NCBI GenBank assembly: GCA_052066835.1
Contig: JBQHRJ010000007.1
From: UBA2821 sp902763335
GTDB lineage: Bacteria > Bacillota > Clostridia > Lachnospirales > Lachnospiraceae
Reading direction: 5' to 3' (one strand)
Length of the DNA: 64,000 nucleotides
Shown here: positions 7,585 to 18,700 of the stretch, piece after piece
Layout of the letters: each line of letters opens with the position of its first letter
How positions within the stretch are numbered: position 1 is the first letter of the stretch
Notes under the pieces: generated by a model
Told to the model about the DNA's origin: nothing
The model's input: the letters and a program-made list of their open reading frames with translations, nothing else
The model's database searches: none
Made by a program: the position numbers and the translations under genes

Positions 7585-10500
7585 TTACATCTCCCTCTGA
7601 CTTTTCTTTTCATTTTCTTGAACATCATGTTCTTTCGATTGCCCTTCTACCTGTGACTTTTTCTCCGCAAGACGGGATTTTAAGGAAAGCCTTACTGTAG
7701 GCTTCTCCTCCATTCTCTTATTTTCTTCCCTTTGGGCTTTCTCCCCAACACCATTATTCAGCACATTATCAATCATATTATAATTCTGTTCTTCTGCCTC
7801 CTCAATCTTGGCAAGCGGCTTATACTCTGTCAGTTTTTCCAGAAGCTCCGTTGCTCGTTTTATTTCCTCTGGTACAGCTCCCTCCGAAATAATGTCTGCA
7901 AGCCACGTTGTTAAATGTCCGGTATCGCCCTGTTTTATGGATTCTGCAAGCTCTGATACATTCTCGGTCATATTTCTTGTACTATCGTGATACAGTACCG
8001 TATCATAATCGTAGGAAAGTCGGTCAAGTTCTACTGCAAGCTGTTCCTCCTGTGGCAAGTCCGGCATACGCAGTTCCCACACTCTTGCTTCCATTTCTTC
8101 ACTCATCACGCCATCTATCTCCATATCGGGCAATTTAGCCACCAGTTCCGTAATGACTTCCATTGCCTGCGGATTGTTTTTAATATCAGGAACATAGTCC
8201 AAAACCCCAAGGTCAATCCTCTTTCCAGATAAAACATCAATCTCGTAATCCTCGAAGGGTTCCGCCCCTCTCCCTAGGATATTGATTCCGATTGCCGGAA
8301 TACCATTCATCCGCTCTGAAGGTATCTGCTTCCAGATTGCTATAGCTTCATCCACCGTAGGAATATTCTCATAACACTCACCAAGATTATGAAATTCGCC
8401 ACATTCCGAAACAGTTAAAGTTACTTCTGCGTTCTCTTTTTCCTGCTCTCTTAGCTGTCTGACACCCTCCAAATATTCTTCCACCTGTGGCAGATAGGTT
8501 TCCAACGTACCTGTGCGTTGAGCTGTAATTGGATTGATGTCAACTTTTACTTCTCCGATATGCAATCCGTCCTCATTAAAGGCATTAAACAAATCATCCT
8601 CCCGTTCCGCCGTGGAAAGCTCCACCACCACATCAAGGTCAGAGCCATCATGCTCTAATCCCCTGCATCTGCTTCCTGTTATAGCAACATCCACGATTGT
8701 TGCATCAATATCATACTCATCAATCTTCGCCTGCACATGGCATTTCACAGTTTCCTCGATTTCTTCCGGATTCATTTCACTAATATCATGGAATAATTCC
8801 CCGGTCTTTGCCTTAAAATCAGCCACCACATTGCTCTGCGTGTTTTCTTGACGAATACGATTGGCTTCCTCCACCTTTTCCATCAATCCATCATAATCAA
8901 TCGGTACCAGTTCATCATCCTTACTGATATTTCCCTTTGCACCGTTATGGTCTGGTTCTGATTTCAGATCATCCACTATATCATGAAGTGCTTGCCGAAT
9001 GGTCACTTCCGGATTGTCATATACCCCTCCGTCAATTTCTTTATAGTCAGTTCCCATAATTGAATAATCATAACCACTATCCACCTCCTGTATGCTGATG
9101 AAACGGTCTGCTATCTGAAATGCAAGCTCTGTTTCCTTTTCTCCTTTTAGGGACAGCTTCATTTCTGCAAGCACCTGTTCCTTTTCATCTCCAAGATCAA
9201 TGATTTCATCTCCGTTTTCCATATCCTGCGTTTCTTCCTGCTCCGACTTCAAATCATTCTGCTGTGCAGATTGGTTGACATCCTGTCCAGAAGTGTCCTG
9301 CACTTCTTTCTGGACAGCTTCTAACGCTTGTGTCTGCTCCTTTAAGAACTCCGGCAAGGTAGTAAAACCAAAGGAATCAACAAAATGTGCCGTATTCTCT
9401 CCGTCCTGATGCAGCACCACAATATCACTAACCGAAAGAGAATGTCCCTTGTAATCTACCGGGTGGTCTATATTGAATTTTTCATAAACCGCTTCCAGCG
9501 TTTCCTCCTGTGTCTGTCCCTGCAACTCGGATAATTCTCCCACATAAATCAGGTTATAATTTTCCATTTTAATGGCATCAAAATTGCCCTTTGTAATCCC
9601 CATTCTTTTCAGACTTTCTGTACCCTCAAATCGGAACTGTCTTAACTCCGGGTTATCCTTCAACTGATAAATTCCGTATTTATCTGTGTTCCCATATAAA
9701 AGCTGTGCTTCCTTGTTGGCATCATTTTCTGAAAGTTCCTCCTGTATGGAACGTAAGTTTCTTTCATTCTCCCAATCGCCTTTTTCAATCCCGAAAATTC
9801 CTTCATGCTCTGCTATCTGCTTTCTGTCCTCCACCGTAATTTCCGAACCGTCCTCATGTAATAAATACACAGGTAGATCATGGTCAAATAACTCCATTGC
9901 CCTCTCTTTCGTAAGGGGCAGCATTTCATTCCATGTATATCCATATTCGTGCATTTCTGACAGACCAATCATGCCGTCCGGCAAGGCATCAATTTCAGCC
10001 TGGGCATCTATTATGGCAAGTGCTACATCCTGATTTCCATATTCTTCCTGATAAAAAATATACTCCGCAAGCTCCCTTGTTTTATCCATATCATCCAGCT
10101 TATAGGCATAATTCACGATAAGGTTACGCTCATCATCAGAAAAAACAGTTTTGCCAAACTCCAGACGATTTATCATGCCCTCTGCCTGCTGTATCGAAGA
10201 AAGGTGGCTCATCATTACTACTTCTTTTTCATTCAAATCAATCTCAAAATCATTAAACTGTGGCATAAATGCATTTCTGCCACCGCTGACAATGATAGGA
10301 ATGTAGTCTGCTCCACAGCTTTCCAGACAATCATGGATATTTTTTATATTCTTATCCTCCAGCTTTGTAAGTGCAGCCATAATCCCCTGCACTTCCTCTG
10401 ATGTTTTATTCGTAATTCGCTCTACCTCAAAACCCTCTGCATGGGTAATCTTCAAAATCACATCATCTGCTCCGATAGGCTCCTTTGCTCTTTTATCCAG

Positions 10501-10815
10501 TTCCATTTCAGCCTTCATATCCTTTATCTCGTCTGTATCGGTATTGTATCTGACATCAAGGTGGTACTCCTCCACTTCCTCTGACTGTTCATTCCCAAGT
10601 TCCGTAGTCCAGGCTCCTTTGCTTTCCAGATATGCCGGAATACTTAATTTATCATCCTCATTCATTGCAGAAAGCACTTCTATAAGCTCCTGCCTGTCCA
10701 TTCCACGGACATTGATTAAGCTGAACTCTGTCAGAGCATCATTCTGTATCAGCAAAAGACTTTCCTTCCTGTTCCATTTCCCGGTTGAGCTGCAATTCCT
10801 GAAGCTGTGTTTCAA
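7585..10815 (-). CDS. Large polyvalent protein with YodL and nucleotidyltransferase domains
   Basis: Up to 1076 residues. The region about 375-495 (DKYGIYQLKDNPELRQFRF through VVLHQDGENTAHFVDSFGF) fits a YodL domain as found in conjugative-element polyvalent proteins. At about 708-760 there is a nucleotidyltransferase signature: AITGSRCRGLEHDGSDLDVVV (G-S, then D-x-D) and a third acidic residue in VKVDINPI. The C-terminus has the RLSLKSRLAEKK tail shared with the giant helicase and the DUF5688 protein. A TSGQDVN linker is encoded by one copy of the dispersed palindrome. The start is uncertain: TTG 10815 lies inside the ArdC-like gene; later starts near 10745 or ATG 10701 are possible. Confidence 0.75.
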   Translation of the reverse strand: MKHSFRNCSSTGKWNRKESLLLIQNDALTEFSLINVRGMDRQELIEVLSAMNEDDKLSIPAYLESKGAWTTELGNEQSEEVEEYHLDVRYNTDTDEIKDMKAEMELDKRAKEPIGADDVILKITHAEGFEVERITNKTSEEVQGIMAALTKLEDKNIKNIHDCLESCGADYIPIIVSGGRNAFMPQFNDFEIDLNEKEVVMMSHLSSIQQAEGMINRLEFGKTVFSDDERNLIVNYAYKLDDMDKTRELAEYIFYQEEYGNQDVALAIIDAQAEIDALPDGMIGLSEMHEYGYTWNEMLPLTKERAMELFDHDLPVYLLHEDGSEITVEDRKQIAEHEGIFGIEKGDWENERNLRSIQEELSENDANKEAQLLYGNTDKYGIYQLKDNPELRQFRFEGTESLKRMGITKGNFDAIKMENYNLIYVGELSELQGQTQEETLEAVYEKFNIDHPVDYKGHSLSVSDIVVLHQDGENTAHFVDSFGFTTLPEFLKEQTQALEAVQKEVQDTSGQDVNQSAQQNDLKSEQEETQDMENGDEIIDLGDEKEQVLAEMKLSLKGEKETELAFQIADRFISIQEVDSGYDYSIMGTDYKEIDGGVYDNPEVTIRQALHDIVDDLKSEPDHNGAKGNISKDDELVPIDYDGLMEKVEEANRIRQENTQSNVVADFKAKTGELFHDISEMNPEEIEETVKCHVQAKIDEYDIDATIVDVAITGSRCRGLEHDGSDLDVVVELSTAEREDDLFNAFNEDGLHIGEVKVDINPITAQRTGTLETYLPQVEEYLEGVRQLREQEKENAEVTLTVSECGEFHNLGECYENIPTVDEAIAIWKQIPSERMNGIPAIGINILGRGAEPFEDYEIDVLSGKRIDLGVLDYVPDIKNNPQAMEVITELVAKLPDMEIDGVMSEEMEARVWELRMPDLPQEEQLAVELDRLSYDYDTVLYHDSTRNMTENVSELAESIKQGDTGHLTTWLADIISEGAVPEEIKRATELLEKLTEYKPLAKIEEAEEQNYNMIDNVLNNGVGEKAQREENKRMEEKPTVRLSLKSRLAEKKSQVEGQSKEHDVQENEKKSQREM
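9275..9289. repeat. Dispersed palindrome, copy 1
   Basis: TTGACATCCTGTCCAGAAG: the right arm is perfect, the left arm degenerate. It encodes TSGQDVN in the polyvalent protein and is followed by the extra half-site TGTCC. Confidence 0.65.
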
Positions 10816-11692
10816 TGCCGGTAATCAGTTTCGAAGCCGTATGGCGTATGGTATCAAGAGAAGATTTCAGTTCTTTCATATCTTTCCCACTGCTCCATCC
10901 TGCAATATATCCAAACGAATAATCCGAAGTATCTATTTCAAAATGCTGGCATACTGTATAGGCAACACTCTCCGCTTCCACCTCTTTGGTATTTCTGTCC
11001 TTTGCAGGAGCCAAAATATCCTGATTGACTTCTTTATTATGCAGCATAGAATGTGCTACCTCATGCACCATTGTCTTTAAAGTCTGTCTTTCGCTCATGT
11101 TCTCCTGTATGGCAATCCGCTTTTCCTCTGTATGGAAATATCCTTTGGAATCGCCGGGTATATCCTCAAAGCCAATCGGAACCGGGGATACAAACATCAG
11201 GGCATTTACAAAGTCCTCATAACCATCCACCGTAGATAGTAGCTCCTGTGCTTCCAACTCCAGTATAGGCTTACCGTCCGTCTGCGATACATCAAAAACG
11301 GATACTGCACGAAATGCCGGAATGGTAACTTCTACTTCCTCTTTCTGTGGCATACCATTCTCATCAAAGGTCATTTCCCCGGTCACAGGGTCAATCTTGT
11401 CCCTCTCCTCCTTGATTTTATATGGTGCAGGAGCAAGAATACGGATTGCCTTCTCTCCCTTATTCACATGTCTTTCAAAATTCTTCTGCCATGCCTTGTA
11501 TCCTGCTACAAGCGTTGCTTCCGGCTTCTGCATTGCAATCAGAAGTGTGTTGTTAAAACTGTAATTGTGAAACTTGGACATAGTGGAAAGATAGGACTTG
11601 TATTTTTCACTCTCAAAAAGTTCCTTTAATCCTTCCTCCAGCTTGTCTGTGATTTCTTTTACTTTTTGCTTTTCTGTTCTTTCATCTGCCAT
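10739..11692 (-). CDS. ArdC-like antirestriction protein with zincin domain
   Basis: 317 residues. The N-terminal about 110 residues (MSKFHNYSFNNTLLIAMQKP, VAGYKAWQKNFERHVNKGEKAIRILAP) are the ArdC/LtrC single-strand-DNA-binding fold. The C-terminal half is a metallopeptidase-like domain with the zinc motif HEVAHSMLH and downstream EVEAESVAYTVCQHF supplying the third ligand. ArdC proteins of plasmids and ICEs protect incoming DNA from restriction; here the role is inferred from family and position among accessory transfer genes. Its 3' end overlaps the next gene. Confidence 0.82.
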   Translation of the reverse strand: MADERTEKQKVKEITDKLEEGLKELFESEKYKSYLSTMSKFHNYSFNNTLLIAMQKPEATLVAGYKAWQKNFERHVNKGEKAIRILAPAPYKIKEERDKIDPVTGEMTFDENGMPQKEEVEVTIPAFRAVSVFDVSQTDGKPILELEAQELLSTVDGYEDFVNALMFVSPVPIGFEDIPGDSKGYFHTEEKRIAIQENMSERQTLKTMVHEVAHSMLHNKEVNQDILAPAKDRNTKEVEAESVAYTVCQHFEIDTSDYSFGYIAGWSSGKDMKELKSSLDTIRHTASKLITGIETQLQELQLNREMEQEGKSFADTE

Positions 11693-11722
11693 AGTTATGA
11701 TTTCCTTTCTTCTAAACGCAAA

Positions 11723-11801
11723 AATACCGCCCTGTTAATTCACAAGACGGTATCTGAAAACTAAAAAAGGTGTATGGATTTTAATAATTTTCCATACACC
11801 T
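11723..11801 (-). terminator. Two tandem hairpin terminators
   Basis: Hairpin one (11768-11801) pairs AGGTGTATGG with CCATACACCT and on the minus strand is followed by TTTTTTAG. Hairpin two (11723-11753) pairs ATACCG with CGGTAT and is followed by TTTTTGCG. Both lie between the GNAT gene and the ArdC-like gene and face the direction of transcription. Confidence 0.65.
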
Positions 11802-11826
11802 AATAGTTACTATGTAATTGTTGTTC

Positions 11827-12441
11827 TTAGAGCAATCTCAAAAGCTGTACCAGCTCATGCTGATTTTCACTGTCTGACGATGTCTGTCTGGTATCAAACT
11901 CAGAAAAACTGTTATTACGATAAAAAGATAATAATTTTTCTCGTTTTTCTGCTTCCAAAAATGTTACCATGCCACCGCTTAAATACTGTATTTCCTTGAT
12001 TTTATCCCATGCCAATTTTAGCAATTCAGCACCAGAGATTTTTCTCCCTTCATCTTCCGAGAAATTTTTTCCCAACTGTGCAATCAAATAAGCAGACATG
12101 GTATATGTATCCGTTTCCTCGTCCAATTCACTAATCCGTAACAGCTTTCTTTTGGTAGTGTTACTTACTGTTTCTCCTCTGACTGTCAAAGGCTTTAATG
12201 CCAGTGTAAAATATCCTAATAAACTGACATCCTCTGCTGAAATCACAAGATATGTTACAGATTGATTTTTCTTAGTAAATTCAACGGCATTTTTCTTCAA
12301 AAAACGCTCAACATCCGGATTTTGCGGACATGAAAAACCGGAAAGCAACTCCATAAGTGCTGGCTCTCCGGCTTCTTCATCATTTCCTAATGCCAAATAC
12401 TCTCGGATATTGACCGAAAAAAACTTATCATTTTCCGGCAT
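11827..12441 (-). CDS. GNAT acetyltransferase, probable toxin of a TA pair
   Basis: 204 residues. YLVISAEDVSLLGYFTLALKPL is the central beta4 strand region of GNAT enzymes, YLIAQLGKNF corresponds to the acetyl-CoA-binding strand and loop, and LAWDKIKEI plus KREKLLSFYRNNSFSEF matches the family's last helix and YxxxGF-type end. The gene overlaps by 14 bp a 68-residue upstream gene, an arrangement typical of GNAT toxins that acetylate aminoacyl-tRNA with their antitoxins. Toxicity is inferred; it could also be a simple acetyltransferase. It sits in an accessory part of the conjugative element. Confidence 0.65.
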   Translation of the reverse strand: MPENDKFFSVNIREYLALGNDEEAGEPALMELLSGFSCPQNPDVERFLKKNAVEFTKKNQSVTYLVISAEDVSLLGYFTLALKPLTVRGETVSNTTKRKLLRISELDEETDTYTMSAYLIAQLGKNFSEDEGRKISGAELLKLAWDKIKEIQYLSGGMVTFLEAEKREKLLSFYRNNSFSEFDTRQTSSDSENQHELVQLLRLL

Positions 12442-12634
12442 TTACTTTCTCCTTCGCTTTCAGTTTACGCAGTCGCATTAATTCTCTCAGTTCATTCTCA
12501 CCTTTTATTTCTCGTGCAGCTACGGATGTTTGAACAGGACGGTTTTTGGCAGATTCTTCAATCGCATTAACGAACATTTCCACCTGTTCCTTGCCAGAAA
12601 TGACAAAATTTTTAGTAATACTTGAAGTTGCCAT
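12428..12634 (-). CDS. Small partner of the GNAT protein, putative antitoxin
   Basis: 68 residues (MATSSITKNFVISGKEQVEM and so on), with a Lys/Arg-rich helical C-terminus. No DNA-binding fold is certain, but the beginning ITKNFVISGKEQVEMFVNAI could form a short strand-helix unit like some antitoxins. It precedes and overlaps the GNAT gene; GGAGG lies just upstream of ATG 12634. The function is inferred only from this pairing. Confidence 0.6.
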   Translation of the reverse strand: MATSSITKNFVISGKEQVEMFVNAIEESAKNRPVQTSVAAREIKGENELRELMRLRKLKAKEKVNAGK

Positions 12635-12748
12635 ATAAACACCTCCTTCATTAGTATGGCTTATCTTCGCTTAATCATACTTTTCTATCTTTATTGTATT
12701 CGGTAACTGCAAAATTTGCAATAACATAATTGTGAATTTTTCTTAAAA

Positions 12749-15700
12749 TCAGCGAACCTCCTCTTTCTCCTTTACTTTCTCATGCTTATCCATTCCGGCT
12801 ACTTTCTGCTTCATATTTTCCAACCTTTCCTTTAATGACACCCTCATCACTGGCTTATCCGCAACACTCTCCTTTCTCTCCGGCTTTTGGACATCCTGTC
12901 CGGAAGTATTCTGTTCCGGTGCATCATCATCCATACCAATCCCATCATCTCCCTTTTCATCCATATTAAGCAGGGCATTTAGGGCAGACAGACGGTCTAA
13001 CTTTTCTGCCAGCTCCGCTTCCTGTGCAAAAGGTTTCTGCACTTCCACCTTTGCCGTTTCAAGCTGATGCTCCACATTGTCCAGTTTGGTCTTTGCTTCT
13101 GCAAGCTCTTTTGGCATGGACTCCAGTGCATGATTGATACGGGCGATATTACCAAGCGGATCAGAACCTATTTCCAGATTATGGGATAACTGTCCTTTGA
13201 CATTCATTACAAATTTGTGATTAAAAGAATCAAAGGATACCGACATCTTAAAGCCCGCATACTCACCTATCATTGCCGGGGCATTGACACTCTTTATCTC
13301 TTTGCACATTTCCACAAGAGCAGTTCCTGCTTCTTTTTTATCTGTGTAGAGCTTATCCCCGACTTTCATGGTAAACTGCTCTTTATCTGCCGGAAAATTT
13401 TCCTTTGCAGTCTGAATATCCGCCTGCATACCACTGATACGTCCCTTTAAAATGGTTATCTGTTGTGGGTAATGCTTTGTGATGTTGTCCTCCAGCCTGT
13501 ACTTCTGGCTTGTATGGTTTGCCTTCATCAGCTTCAGCTTCGATACCTGTATATCCAGGTCCATCTTTTCCTTAATGTAGGGATTGCCCGTTGCAAGTGC
13601 TTTGACCTCTGCATAAGTAAGTGCCGCTTCATCCACATCCTCACAGCTTCGTACCGGAGATTTGCTTGTCATGATCTGTCCGATAAATTTCTGCTTGTTC
13701 TCGATAAGCTGCCAACTGTACGAATCGAAGGTTCCTTCCGTCACATACCGGAAAATCTTTACTTTCGGATTAAGGTTTCCCTGCCTTAAAATACGCCCCT
13801 CCTGCTGTTCTATGTCAGAAGGACGCCACGGTACATCCAGATGATGTAATGCAATAAGTCTGTCCTGCACGTTGGTTCCGGCTCCCATTTTCTGCGTGGA
13901 ACCAAGCAAAAAGCGAACCTGTCCGCTTCTTACTTTTCCGAACAGCTCCGCTTTCCTAAGCTCCGTATTTGCATCATGGATAAAGGCAATTTCATTCTCC
14001 GGCACGCCCTTTTCCATCAGTTTCTTTTTGATATCCTCATATACATTAAAAGTGCCATCTCCCTTCGGCGTTGACAAATCGCAGAAAATAAGCTGCGTAG
14101 ACTTCTGTTCCTTCGTCTGCTCCCATATTTCAAATGCTTTCTCCACACAGGTTGCTGCCTTTGAGTTTTCATCATCAGGAAGCATATCGTTGATAAGCCG
14201 CTGATCCAGTGCCAACTTTCTGCCGTCATTGGTAATTTTCAGCATATTATCCTCATGGGGCTGTACCATTCTGTCACGCACTGCTTCGGCTCGTTCTGCA
14301 AGGGAAGCCACCATATCCTTCTGGTATTCACTCGGCTTTAATACCACATTTTCATATTCTGCTTCCGGTACAGGAAGATTTAGCATATCCGGTGTCTGAA
14401 TATCTGCACTCTCCTTAAAAAGTGCAATCAGTTCCGGCAGATTGAAGAATTTCGCAAACCTTGTTTTTGCCCGGTATCCGGTTCCCTCCGGTGCAAGCTC
14501 TATGGCGGTCTGTGTTTCGCCAAAGGATGATGCCCAACTATCAAAATGACCAAGTCCCAACTTCTGCAGCGTGCCATACTGAAGGTATCGCATATTGGTA
14601 TAAAGCTCTGTCATACTGTTGGAAATCGGAGTACCTGTTGCAAAGGTAACGCCTTTTCCACCTGTCAGCTCGTCAAGGTACTGGCACTTTGCAAACATAT
14701 CCGAGGACTTCTGTGCTTCCGACTGTGCGATACCCGCCACATTTCTCATCTTTGTATAAAGGAACAGATTTTTATAATTATGTGACTCGTCCACAAAGAG
14801 CCTGTCCACACCAAGCTGCTCAAAAGTTACCACGTTGTCCTTCCTTGATGTATCGTTTAGTTTCTCAAGCCTTGTCTGCAAAGACTTCCGTGATTTTTCC
14901 ATCTGCTTAATGGTGTATCGTTCCCCATTGTCAGCTTTTGCCTGCTCAATAGCAAGTTCAATCTCATCAATCTGGCGTTCTATAATGGCAATCTGTCTTT
15001 CCTGTGAAAGTGGGATTTTCTCAAACTGCGAATGACCGATAATGACTGCATCATAATCCCCGGTGGCAATTCTGGAACAGAATTTCTTCCGGTTGGCAGG
15101 CTCAAAGTCTTTCTTTGTGGCTGCAAGGATATTCGCTCCGGGATACAATCGTAAAAAGTCACTTGCCCACTGCTCCGTAAGGTGGTTCGGTACGACAAAT
15201 AATGATTTCTGGCATAATCCAAGCCGCTTACTCTCCATAGCCGCCGCTGTCATTTCAAAGGTCTTTCCTGCTCCCACGCAATGGGCAAGCAGTGTATTAT
15301 CCCCGTAAAGCACATGTGCCACTGCATTTTTCTGGTGTGGCTTCAGCTCAATATCCGGTGTCATTCCGGGGAATTTCAGATGTGAACCGTCATATTCCCT
15401 CGGTCTGGTGGAATTGAAAAGACGGTTATATTTTTCCACAAGTACCTGCCTGCGTTCCGGATCACGAAATACCCAGTCTTTAAATGCTTCCCTTATGGCT
15501 TCCTGTTTCTGGCTCGCTATGGTAGTTTCCTTCTTATTCAGGACTCTCTTTTCCTTGCCATCCTCCTCTATGGTGTCATACACACGGCTGTCCTTCAGAT
15601 TAAGGGAATCCTCCAAAATCTGGTACGCATTTCTCCGGCTGGTTCCATAGGTTACGTTTACAAGGGCATTGCCATAATCCGCATTTTTTCCCTTTACGTT

Positions 15701-18700
15701 CCATTGTCCGGTGACATCGGAATATTGAATACCTACAATGTTCCGGTCAAACAGATGATGTGGTGTTTCAAAAGTATCCCTCATGAAATCCTCGATATAT
15801 TTCGGATCAATCCATGTGGCACCAATACGCACCTCAATCTCGGAAGCATCCAGTTCTTTCGGCTGCACCTGTGTAAGTGCCTGCACGTTTACGGCATATT
15901 CCGGGTGGTTCTCGGCATAAACTTTCGCAGTTTCCAGCTTATCACGTACATTTCCGCTTAAATACTCATCCGCAGTTTCCCATCTGTCCGTCACAGGATT
16001 TTGAAAGATAATGCCTGTCAGCTCCTCCTTGATTTTTCCAAGCATCTTATCATATTTTTCACTGTCCATATAGTCAGCTTTGTCCATAAGCAGACCTGCC
16101 ATGTAGTCAAGGTCTATTCCTGCCTTTTCCGATAAAGACACCGCCAGTGCTTCGCTTGCCGTATCCACACTTGTGACAACTTCCGCTTTCTTAATGGTTC
16201 GCTTCGTGAACATATCTGCCTTGCCCTTGAAATTGCCCTCATCATCCAGCTTTTCCAGAGAACACAGCAGGCAGTAACTGCTGTCCTGATTGAAAGCTCT
16301 CTTGTTGGTCTGTGAATTGATTAAGCCGAACTTCTTGGAAAAAGCATCATACAGCGTATTAAGTTCTGCCTGTTTTTCCTTGATTGCACTATCAGGATAT
16401 TCTTCCAACTGCAAATTGATAAGTTCCTGCGTACAGTTACGGATACCTACCATTCCCTTAATACGCTCCTGCATGGTTTCCGTCATATCCACAGGCTTCA
16501 TAATGGAGTTTTCCCGGTAATACACCTTATTGTCCACAAGCGTGTAGCTGTAATTCTTTACATCCGGGTCTGCCGGAATGGTGGCATCGGCAAGCTCATC
16601 TGCCAGTTCATCCATTTCTACGGCTTCTATCTCCCCATCTATACGGCTTACTGCTTCCTTTAACTGCTCTGCAAATGGTCTTGTGGTATCAGGCATACAG
16701 GTACTTTCCATACCATATGGCCCACTGACCATTTCCATTTTTCCTACAATCATCTCAGGATGCTGGACAAAATAACTGTTCATGGCAATGCCGTTCTCAT
16801 CTTCTGACAAATGCACCCATTCCGGCTCCAGGTCCATCACACGGTCACGTTTCTTTAAAAATAGAATATCGGAAGTGACTTCTGTTCCTGCATTTTCCTT
16901 AAATGCCGTATTAGGAAGCCTGACTGCACCGAGAAGCTCTGCCCTCTGTGCAAGATACTTTCTGACCTCCGGGCTTTTCTTATCCATAGTTCCTTTAGAA
17001 GTAACAACGGCAACCACACCACCGGGACGAACCTTATCCAATGTCTTTGCAAAGAAATAATCATGTATCAGGAAATTGTTTTTATCATACTGTTTATCGG
17101 CTACCTTGTACTGTCCGAATGGCACATTGCCGATTGCAACATCAAAGAAATCATTGGGATAATCCGTTTTTTCAAAACCTGTGATTTTAATGTCCGCTTT
17201 CGGATAAAGCTGCCTTGCTATCCTTCCGGTAATCCCATCAAGCTCCACTCCATAAAGCCTGCTGTCCTGCATCTTCTCCGGCAGCATACCGAAGAAATTT
17301 CCGATACCCATTGCCGGCTCTAAAACATTACCTTTTTCAAAGCCCATGTTCTCCAGCGCTTCATAAATACTACGGATAATCACAGGGCTTGTATAGTGGG
17401 CATTTAAGGTACTCTCCCTTGCGGAAGCATACTCCACATCCGATAACAGTTCCTTTAATTCCCGGTATTCTCCCGCCCAGGCACTTTTGCTTTCATCAAA
17501 GGCATCTGCCAAACCTCCCCAGCCGACATACTGTGATAAAATCTTTTGTTCCTCCGGTGTTGCAAGACGGTTTTCACTTTCTATCTGCTCCAGCGTGCGG
17601 ATTGCTTCCACATTCATTCTGAATTTTTCCTTTGCCCCGCCAATGCCAAGAGCATCATCCATAATACGGAAGTTGACTGCATTTGATCTGTCAATCTGTG
17701 GTTCTGACTTTTGGACATCCTGTCCAGAAGTGTCCTGCACAACTTCTGCCACCAGAGGTTGTTCCAGACTATCATCACTGCCCTCATATCGTGCAAAAAC
17801 TTCTGCTTCATGGCGGTCAATATCCCTCTCTGCCATGATGTTCAGATAATCTTCCTCAATCTCTGCCCTGTCCGGCTTATGGTCATATTCTATATGGGTA
17901 TCTCCATTTACCTCTGCATAATAAAACCCACTATCCTCTGTGGCGTTTCCCAACAGATAGGTTTCCTCCCCGGACTTCCATTCATCAACCTGTATGCAGT
18001 TCTGTCCGTCAATGGTAACAGTGTTTTCTTGTGCTGCAAGTTCCTTCTCATGCTCAATATATCTTCTTGTCTGGTTGATAAATCCGTTTAATACAGCGGG
18101 ATGGGAAGTCACAATCAAATCCCTGTTTTCAATCATGACATAAGGCTCGATTTCCTTTGCCCATTCCTTGTTATCCGGTGAAAATCTGCCATCATGACTA
18201 AGGTGCATAACAGTATTGGCAAGTACATAAGCAACTCTTTCGCTTCCATATTCACGAATAACATCTTCCGCAGTTTCCTTTGGCAGTCGGTATCCGTCAA
18301 ACTTCTCTGCAATTGCTTTTTCTATTGCTTCTTTGCAGGACACTTTTGTGTCACGTTCCATTTTCTCCTGTGCTTTCTGCATAGCCTTTCTGGCTTCATC
18401 TTCTTTATACGCAGCATAGGCTTCTTTCCCTTCTGGAGATAAATACCTATCCTCCTCAATCAGTTTCCGGATACACTTTTCTACTACATTCCATGATAAA
18501 AGTACCTCTGTGTAAGGCTCCATGATACTGCCTTTCTCCAACTTGATACCCTTTGCATCATGATTTTCATTACTTCTGTCAGTTCCAGCAAGTGCCGGGG
18601 AACTGCCCCCTGTTCCATATTCGTTTTTAAGAAAAGCAACTGCCTCCTTACTGTCATGACCCTCCTTAAAATAATCATAGATTCGGAAAGAGCCATGTGC

